This document shows, piece after piece, positions 48,480 to 64,000 of a stretch of DNA of 64,000 nt. The stretch is from assembly GCA_026874595.1 (NCBI GenBank), contig CM049309.1:69794926-69858925 (forward strand). Reading direction: 5' to 3'. The translations under genes and the position numbers were made by a program. This DNA is from Sipunculus nudus. Its lineage: Eukaryota; Annelida; Sipuncula; Golfingiida; Sipunculidae. Each line of letters begins with the position of its first letter. Position 1 is the stretch's first letter. The notes under the pieces were generated by a model. It had not been told where the DNA came from. It was given only the letters and a program-made list of their open reading frames with translations, and did no database searches.

Positions 48480-51400
48480 TTAAATGGATTGCCCTCATGT
48501 TCCAGAGACCAGAAAAGAGAAAAATGAATTGTCATATGAGCCAATTGTGAACACCAGTTAACCACTTCACAGTACAGATTCATTCACTGAACAAATAAGG
48601 TTAAAACTCAACATTTCAAACAAGCATATGCCAATGACAGCTCATAAAGGCTGTCCGTCAAATTAACACACGGTTTATGTGGCATAAATGAAATAAAACG
48701 CCCTTTCTACAATAAGTCTCTTTCTCAAATTCCAATGAACTGACCTGATAAAAATAAATCTTACACTTGGGGCAAGACTACATTATTTTTTCATGAATTT
48801 CTTGAAGATGGATTACATGTCTGAAAAAATCAGCTCTCTGAAAATGAATACAAGTTTGGCATGTTATCCACACATATCCCAGGATTCTGCCTACACACTG
48901 TCCTTACATTGATACCAGATGGCTATCAGAGGACAATTTACTTTATATATAACCATTTTGAATGTCAAGGGTTTCCTGTACTTCTGGATACATCAGAAAA
49001 CTACTGTTTTTACATTTTCTAGTCACAAAACTGCTCTAAAAATAACCACAAAAGTCTGAACTATTAGGTACCACCAATGACACTAAGCAAATTCAAGTTG
49101 CAAAGGGTCACATATTCCACTATCAGAGTTCAAACCTTTCAGACATTAACTTTGCCCAGTCCATTTACCTCTAAATTCTAACTTCTTACTAAATTAAAAA
49201 CTTATTCTTTATGTATTAGTTTTTATTAACATTTAGACAGTGTAAAAGAGTCAATGAAATGTTCTGCATGATAAGCAAATGAATAGAAATGCACAGAAAG
49301 ATGCCTAAGATATGTGACATTGATGACATGGCATTAACAAGCCACCAAATAGCTTTCAGTCATATTAACATTTGTCAGTCTGTAGATTTTTTCTTTCATG
49401 TAAGATTTATCAATTCATTATCATGTTAAATATAATGACAAAGTAAAAGTATATGCAGATCAGATCATTTTACATAGGTTCATTTGCAATGGTTCACATG
49501 GACCTGTGCCCTTTTACTAAACCAAACCCATGTTTGTTTAGAAGTCTAAATTTGCAACAGAAACCTGATTTTTAAAAATCAATAGATTTCTGTTGTTTGA
49601 CAAAATATTGAGGATACTTATGTATGGAAAGGATATTGCAATACGCAATGTGCATATTACCATATCACATTATACCAAAATGTCTATAAATTTACACACC
49701 CCTTTACAAATGTGTTATGTATGGATTTATTTTAAGGTGGTGAATAGATATGGTTCATCTGTGTCACACTGTATTTAAATAAAAAATAAAATGATTCTAT
49801 CAGGTAAGGTAAGCTGATTATTAGGCCTCTTGTAGCAGATTAAATGACACAGTTTGTTGATGCTACCTTAGTACAGTCAAAAACTACAGCAGTGTCAGTG
49901 CTGACAGTTCAAGATATAAGCACACCACAAAATCACTGCAAATTTCTAATCATCCTTAGTTTTTTGCAGTTTTTTTTAAAGTAATGTTGTGTTGGAAAAC
50001 AACAATAACCAAACCTAATCCTCAGAATCATAATTACATGCTTCAAACCCATCCCCATTTTTTTTTACATTGTCAATTCATGACCTGATTGATATTTCTT
50101 ATAAACAGACTGTACAAGATTTTTTTTTTATTTGTATCTAATTTATAATAAAGAAAATTAGAAAATATCATGGTTTCTTACTCAGAAGAGGGCCAGTCCC
50201 AGATCGGTGCAACAAAATTCAATAAATCTGTGACACACAACATGCATCATACACATTACCAACCTTGGCAGTCAAATAATCCCATCTTAAATTAACATAT
50301 AACTTTTCACCATCAGCATGATGTATCTCAATTCTTGGATTACTGAAGTTTTTGCCCGGAAATTTCAAGGTAAAAAACCCTAAAATACAAAGCTGGAGTT
50401 ACATTCACAAAATTAATTCTTAATTAGCAGAGAATTGACAGCCAAGTAATATCCTATGTTATTGATATCTTCTACTTCCCTTCAATGGAAGCTGAATTAT
50501 CTATCTCAATTATGAGGACTTACAAAGAAATAAAATCTGCTGCTTAATGCTCAGTGGAAATCAAAATTTCATAAATCAAACCATGCTGAACCATACAGCA
50601 CAGATTATAAATATTCCGATTTGTCTAAATGAAGATAAAATCAGTGGGAAACAACTGGGTTTCCTTCTGCCAGTTATTGCCTATTTTCATCATCCTTCAT
50701 GGCACAAAAAGAGACCTAAGATAGATGAAGATTAAATACACATATCCATCTGCAATTGCCTATTAGAACTGGTAACAAAATTACAATTGGAACTTTATGG
50801 TTGGGTCAAAAAATGGTTCCGTCATATACGGTGGCAATAACTATGTATACTTTTAACACTTAGCCCAAAACTGCAATCAGTGAAAAACAGGGTCACTGGT
50901 CTCAGTGCCCTGTGCCTGGTATTGTAGCCTCAATTTGATGTAACAAAGTAACACACTGGGGAGCCTAATTAGAGTCGTTTGCTAATTTGCCTAATCAATT
51001 ATCAATAGTGGCTGTGAGAAGGTTCTTGGACCAGCCGGCAGAGATAAAGTCACTCAGCAAATTTCCAGGCTGCCAAGTGGAGAATCAAATTAGCTTAAAA
51101 ACTGAGCAGTCATTAAATCAAATTACCACTTCATCAGAAGTGTAAAGAACATAACCAGGACTTTTTACCAGCCTAAGATTTTGTCCCCTGCATATATTAA
51201 CGGTACCTTGGACCAGAACCTTATACCTCAGAAGAGTTACATTCATCTCAGACATATTAAGCTGTATCAATTATCAAATCATCTAAGACATTAACCACCA
51301 TACCTGACCACAGACAGCTATACAATAGATGACTTTATACAATATGCTGGCTTCAGCTTGCTATGTAATAAAATATTGAGCAAATGGCAAAGATAATTAG

Positions 51401-53733
51401 GTTAAATAAAGATTCATGATAATCCTGTGTTTAATTTGTTAAAAGTTTTTCAAAGTTGTGTTTCATTTCCGAACCACTTTAATAAAATAATGGAAACATC
51501 TTTGGTACCACTGAAAAATTATAATTACACTGAAAAAAAACTTGCAATTTTGTACTGTCAAAGTATAGGGGGATAGCAGAAACTCTGACTCATCCAACAT
51601 TTAATTTTGTTATGATTTCATATACTTTGCAAGGTCAAAGGGCTCATAATCTAAGCTCAGGTGGGATTCTCAACCCAGCAAAGTTTTATATTATATATCA
51701 TACATATGATAACATAATCTCAAATTTACATTGTTAATGTTTATGCACCATTATGGCATCAACCACATTGGTTAAATAACATAAAACTCACTTTCTAAAT
51801 ATGAAAATATCAATAGGAAACTGAAATATTCAACCAAATATCAATCTCCTACTAGAATCAGTTTAATCACCATAATACCAAAATCTCATCAAGTTTTTTT
51901 TTTTTTACAATTCCTTTTTTTTTCGAGAGTCTTCACCTTAAACTTCATGGGACATACTGGATATTATTATTACTGGGTGTTTCTTTGTTATAAGGAGAGC
52001 CTTTTCCTGGATCTGGAAGTATATGAATGAACAAGAAAACGTACTGTACACTCCCACTTACAAAAATAAATCCTGACTTTTATGAATATTTACATTGCCA
52101 AAAACTGGATATTATTTATCACTTTGTAAGCTCTTGGTCACCTGCTCTGGGAGGCATCTGACAAAAGTGAAAAGATATACCACATAGGATTTTAACAGTT
52201 CTGGCTAGCAGCAGCAAGGTGAGTCGAAACATGTTACATTTAATTTTTTTTTTAATAATGTGCCACTGAATTTAGGTAATGCTTGATATTAATTTACCAC
52301 ATTTTCTGAATGCTCATCACTGTGAAACAAGAAAGCAATTTAAAGGGATGATCTTCCAATAAACACATTTTTTTCTTTATTTTTTTTATAATTGTCACAA
52401 ACATACTATTACAACATTTAAAACCAGGAGTTTCCTGCTTGACTGATTCATCAAACAATATAAGTATTCTTCTACACTTTTAAGAATGCTGAGATATAAT
52501 AATTAACAGCACAGATAGAGCACCTTTTAACTCTGATAGATCAATGAAGTTAAACTCAATTGTGTCAAACACATCTGTGCCATTTTCTGCTAAAATTTTA
52601 AGCCAATCATTTCAGTATAATTATTACCAAATAATTGAGGTTGACCTCAGATATGTCCAAGTACTTTTTCTGAGTCTCTTTTACTTCATCCCAATAAGTT
52701 TTACTGTAATTCACAGATATAACACTCGGAATTGATAGATTATGGAGTCAACATAAAAACTTGAATTATCTTCAGACTATATAGTCTGACATATACAACC
52801 TGAAATACAGAAAGAAACTAGTAAGTAAACTACATACAATCAGCCAACATAAGGGTAGACACTATACAATTCAGAGCTTGACATTAATCCCTGCTCACAC
52901 AAGGCTGTTATAATTCAGGGCTTGACATTAATTTGACATTAACAGATCAATCTGAGTTTGAATTTGTCCTCTGGGTAACAATATTACAGAACTGGAAAAA
53001 TTTATGAGCATGAAATTGTCATGAATTTCATGATGATACCTTATTTAATAAAGAAAAACAAATACTCTCAATGTCTCATTAATTGCACACTAGACTTTAG
53101 TATTTCTCCCTAATATATGCACACACAAAGCAAGAATACAAGGTTCAATGCATGGTAAATTTTTTTGTTTTAAATCTATCTATGTAGGGCAGTGACCAAC
53201 ATGTCTTTGTAACTGAAAAAAAAATTATGTAGAAAACAAAAACCCAAACATCTGCAAACATACTTGTGAATTTGCACCTACATATAGCGATAATGATAAA
53301 AGAATGCTTTTAACACAAAAGAGATGATTTGTTGTCAAGTGTGCAAACACAAAGACATGAAGACCCTTTGAACATCAAAGTGAGCCGTCTATGATGATAA
53401 TGACAAGTTGATCATTAGTTCATCTCCCCGAGTAGTTCATAGAATGTAAATGAATAAATATCATAATAAATTTTAGGGACTGCTTTTTTTTTCTGTGAAA
53501 GCTAAGGATTTTTTCGCCTGTACTAGTCCTATGGGGAAAGTGCTAATATACATCATATGAAAAATCTACTGTTTTGTACAAGTAGGCAATTTTGGACTCA
53601 GCAATACAGTAACTGTTACCAAACCTAAACTTGCATAACTGTTACCAAGGCCAAACATTACAACATTATATTTCAATAGCCAAAATTTCACTCCTCACAC
53701 AGCAGTTACACACTACAGTTAATCGAGATCCCC
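48480..53733. other. gene-free DNA
   Basis: No gene, RNA or clear repeat recognised. The 3' exons of FARSA were looked for here on the minus strand and not seen. Confidence 0.35.
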
Positions 53734-54268
53734 TTTAAGTACTGTACGTACGGGCTAATATGTTAAAACAAAAATTCAAACTTTGCTCAGAAACAGTTAA
53801 GATATTATTATTTAAAATGTTTTGTTACTCTTTATATTGTGCCAGTCTCTGGTGTCAATACAGAAAGTCCAGCATAGAAAAGGTGAAAGTGGCGTACAAT
53901 AATGCTTTTAGGATATTTCTTGGCTTTCCAAAACACTGCAGCATCAGCAAAGAATTTATCAGTCGTAACATTACCACCTTTGATGCACTAATGCGCAAAG
54001 AGTTTTATTCATTAAAAATGAGAATAACTGAATCTGACAACCTGTATGTCAGAACTTTGTATGAATCTGATCTATATCTAAAGTCAGACTTGTTTAATTT
54101 TCATAACCAGAAGATGTTTGTTATCAGATTATAAGTAATAATGCAGTTGGCCTAAATCCTATGTTATTTGCTTTCTACTGTTTTTTTCTTTCTATTCTTA
54201 TTTACTTTCATTGTTTCTGTATATGGACCATGAGTCTGTAATAAAACATTATTATTATTATTATTATT
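53734..54268 (+). mobile_element. 5'-truncated non-LTR retrotransposon: C-terminal end of the ORF, 3'UTR and (ATT)n tail
   Basis: A frame from about 53740, starting LYVRANMLKQKFKLCS, runs to the stop at 54134. It matches the pattern C-terminal to LINE reverse transcriptases: K-x-LF-x-MFCYSLYCASLWC, then KVKVAYNNAFRIFLGFP, then a region like FxxxNITTFDALMRKEFYSL. The stop is followed by ~110 bases of 3'UTR and an (ATT)6-7 tail. That tail is a normal LINE 3' end, so only the 5' part is missing. An in-frame stop lies just upstream. It resembles the Jockey/CR1-like group; the clade is uncertain. Confidence 0.85.
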
Positions 54269-54335
54269 TAACTTCTGCTTTGCTCATGGGTCTCAACACC
54301 AGGGCTCACACAAGGCCAAGAATTAAAAAAAATGA

Positions 54336-54530
54336 CAGTGGGTTGTTGCAAATTTAAAACTTGGAGTTGGACGCACCAGCAATATCATGCTCTCGTTGGT
54401 CTGATTACAATTATTTGCTCTTGTAAGCCCTGGTTGTTTACCAAGAGAATCTTGCTATACAAACCAGAGTTTAAAACAAAGAAGATCTGGAACAACTTCA
54501 GTGTATAATGCTGCATGAGGAGTGTAAATA
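54336..54530. repeat. single-arm copy of the foldback element
   Basis: Matches the right arm of the 46.07-46.54 kb element in order: AATTTAAAACTTGGAGTTGG, TTGGTCTGATTA, then CCAAGAGAATCTTGCTATA and GAAGATCTGGAACAACT. Considerably diverged. Confidence 0.65.
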
Positions 54531-55488
54531 TGCATTAATGAGATACATTAACATTTAACTTACGATTATAATAGGTGTATGTTTCAAAAGTACCAATTCC
54601 AGATGCAGTCATGTGAGCCCACATTAATTTCATTGGTCATCAATGAATGTACAAGCTCAGTGAGTAACTACCTAACTTCACAAATATTAATTATTCTATA
54701 TATCCTTTTTTTGGCATATATGAGTACTGAAGTCCTGATTCCCAAACTCATACAATGGGTGACATTTAACACAGCCTACTTTCAGCTATGAAACGTGGTC
54801 AAGAACCAAAAGTTATACTAACCTGTGCTGCCACCTGCAGACAAACAGCAATACTATACTGCATATCTACTGGGCCTGAATATCCTGCAACTTTTCTTTA
54901 AAATTATTCCACAACCAAACGGATGTGATTTCCACTTACCTGCTATTTCCTTTGTAATAATTCTTCTGTGGGCATTTCATCTTCAAAACGGAGGTGATTC
55001 CTCAAATGCACGAGGTAGTTTTAACAATCCAGTCAGAAAGAACCCAAAGAAAATGCCTCATGGGCTGTAGAACAGTTATCAACTTGTCAAAAACAGGTAC
55101 CGGTAAATCCATGCTAGATCCTGAAACTGGCTCTTGTGAAAAATGAAACAGGGACAGCAGCAAATAGTCATTACCTAGACAGATGTATAGGTTTGACTCA
55201 AGTTCCTGTGTCAGTGACAGTTAGTTCAACAACTGCCCTGTAGATGTCACTAAATTACAGCATATATATATCACCAAAACACAATGAACTTTTCATGAAA
55301 GTGGAAAATAAAAGAATCTTTATTGCTGCATGCATGCATCCCCCTTGGTGGCACATTTTATGGTGCATCCAATAGGACGACCCCCATACACACAGACACA
55401 TACATTCACACAAACAATCTAGATGACATTTGCCGTGGCTGATGTGTCCAGAACTTGCTCATTATATATCAAATACAAATCTACCTAC
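54531..55488. other. no gene seen; expected but missing 3' part of FARSA
   Basis: Minus-strand donors occur near 54940 and 54823, but the adjoining frames do not read as FARSA. The next FARSA exon was expected about here, judging from intron sizes of 0.4-1.5 kb upstream. Confidence 0.35.
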
Positions 55489-62606
<7,118 letters not shown>

Positions 62607-64000
62607 CTGAAAAAAATTTAAACATACTTGTGGAAATTACAAATAAAAAAGCCAATCGGAGAGGAAACATATGCAGAATAATACTTAAAATGGTAGATGA
62701 CTAACATTTACATTCAGTCTTTACAAATTTGTTTATAGGGGCCTATTCAAATATTTCATGTCTATTAAAAAAAGACAATTCCATGGACTTTTTAATGGAA
62801 ATAAAAAACAAACACTGATCCAACGCTTCACCAGCTGTCCATATTGTTTATATCCACTTGATTATTACATGTGAAGGGAACAAAAATGACAGCTAGTCAT
62901 AATCAAACTCGTCCACTAGGATATTTGATGGCAAATCAGACAAACCAGAGTTTGACAAAAGATTGCATTGCTTCATACATTTTCACCACCTTCTGTTACA
63001 TGCTTTTCCCTTTAATCATAAAAGGCATATGTACCATGTTTACTTACAGCTTGCAAGTTTAAGATAAACAAGCTCACACCTCCATCACAGAGATATTATA
63101 TAAGACCATTTCTTTGCAGGAGTTACCTTCATTAATATGTATGCACAGTAAACTGGAAATCACAAAAATTCTCTTTATGGACAGGTGAATAGCTGGCTTT
63201 AACTTTAGTACAGTAAAATATCAAATTTTATCCAAATTATTCACTCTCTTTGAATTGAGCATACAGGTTTATTTGTATCAATCTGCACAAGCACTTATAT
63301 ATTTCTAGTGAAAAAGTAACTCTTTACAGGTTAGGTAATTACATCTTTGTGTTATATAAACAGAACCTGAGTATTCCTCATATATTTAGATTCAAATGCA
63401 GATATTCATCAGATGAGCCCAAATCAATATCTTTCTTGAAAATTTACATTGATTAACAATCAGTCAATGTCACATTAATGGTATATCAGCCCCAGATGCC
63501 ATTATACAAGGAGAACAGTATACAAATCACAGGGTTTGGTGAAATGAAACAATTGATTTACAGTGATAATTTCCAAGAAAACTACTTCTACTTTGGTCAT
63601 CAATAGCATAATGCTAAGTGACATTTATCTAATGAAAATATGATAAAGACAATGTCCATTTAAGTACATAGACAAATGTGACCTCTTTTTTTTAATTTCA
63701 TTTCACTTGCATTTTTTTCCTCACATTCTGCTGTGTACATCTGAGTTGACTAAAATCAACCTTTATAACAAATCATGCAGTATAACATAGTTATTATGTT
63801 AGGTTCATGTTATAAAATGGTAAATATACAAAGTAGAAAAAAGACTGACACAACAGATTCTTTACACTCAAAGTGAGAACTTCTAATTTCAAAAGTATTC
63901 CCATTTTCTAATACATTGACAACTGTTTTTTGTTTTTTTTTTCTTAATTTCAGACCCATATGCAGCTGATACAACACAGATAGTGAGGCTAAAGGTTATC
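62607..64000. other. FARSA intron, no further feature seen
   Basis: AT-rich. The missing 5' exon of FARSA (about 50 codons) was not recognised here and presumably lies beyond the window. Confidence 0.45.

Noticed and set aside
54823..55075. Candidate additional FARSA exons next to donors at 54940 and 54823
   Set aside because: The frames give no FARSA-like residues, and the one upstream of 54940 contains stops.

Overview
The window looks like animal nuclear DNA. It is AT-rich, gene-poor and full of decayed repeats, with spliceosomal introns and GT/AG sites throughout. A secreted precursor built like lophotrochozoan neuropeptide precursors, many TA-flanked MITE-like palindromes, tRNA-type SINEs and dispersed elements ending in an AGCTCAG/CTGAGCT hairpin suggest a lophotrochozoan, probably a mollusc. 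That placement is inference. Only two protein-coding genes are clear, and both lie on the minus strand.

Left (about 3.7-6.4 kb): an intronless 853-codon reading frame encodes a secreted polyprotein. It has a signal peptide, then a beta-sandwich domain resembling intradiol ring-cleavage dioxygenases. A cassette of eight different Trp-rich peptides bounded by two RVRR sites follows, and then 26 copies of W-G-x-D-M-x-W-I/M plus one degenerate copy, separated by KK and KR. A short 5'UTR segment with a clean 3' splice site lies just upstream. A possible first exon and TATA promoter sits near 23.0-23.16 kb, which would make a 16.7 kb first intron. This precursor is the most interesting feature here. 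I do not recognise it as a described family.

Middle (about 7-55 kb): no intact gene was found. The stretch holds a miniature LTR element with a tRNA-Pro type primer-binding site (7.26-7.6 kb), several tandem-repeat fields (14.1, 16.3, 18.5-19.4, 39.5-40.6, 41.4 and 46.7-47.6 kb) and TA-flanked MITEs. It also has dispersed elements carrying DR1-type nuclear-receptor half-site pairs (35.8-37.3 kb, again at 58.8-59.1 kb), a foldback element (46.07-46.54 kb), a 5'-truncated LINE tail (53.7-54.3 kb) and a few decayed or orphan coding-like fragments.

Right (55.5-62.6 kb): eight consecutive exons of FARSA, the cytosolic phenylalanyl-tRNA synthetase alpha subunit, with phase-compatible consensus splice sites. 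The first ~50 codons lie off the right edge. The last ~165 codons, which carry class II motifs 2 and 3, were not found downstream. The introns contain a SINE, tandem DR1 repeats and a MITE that begins inside the consensus of a 5' splice site.

The two genes show no sign of working together. FARSA is housekeeping, and the polyprotein looks like a neuroendocrine or other secreted-peptide gene. All calls are by eye, and no database search was run.
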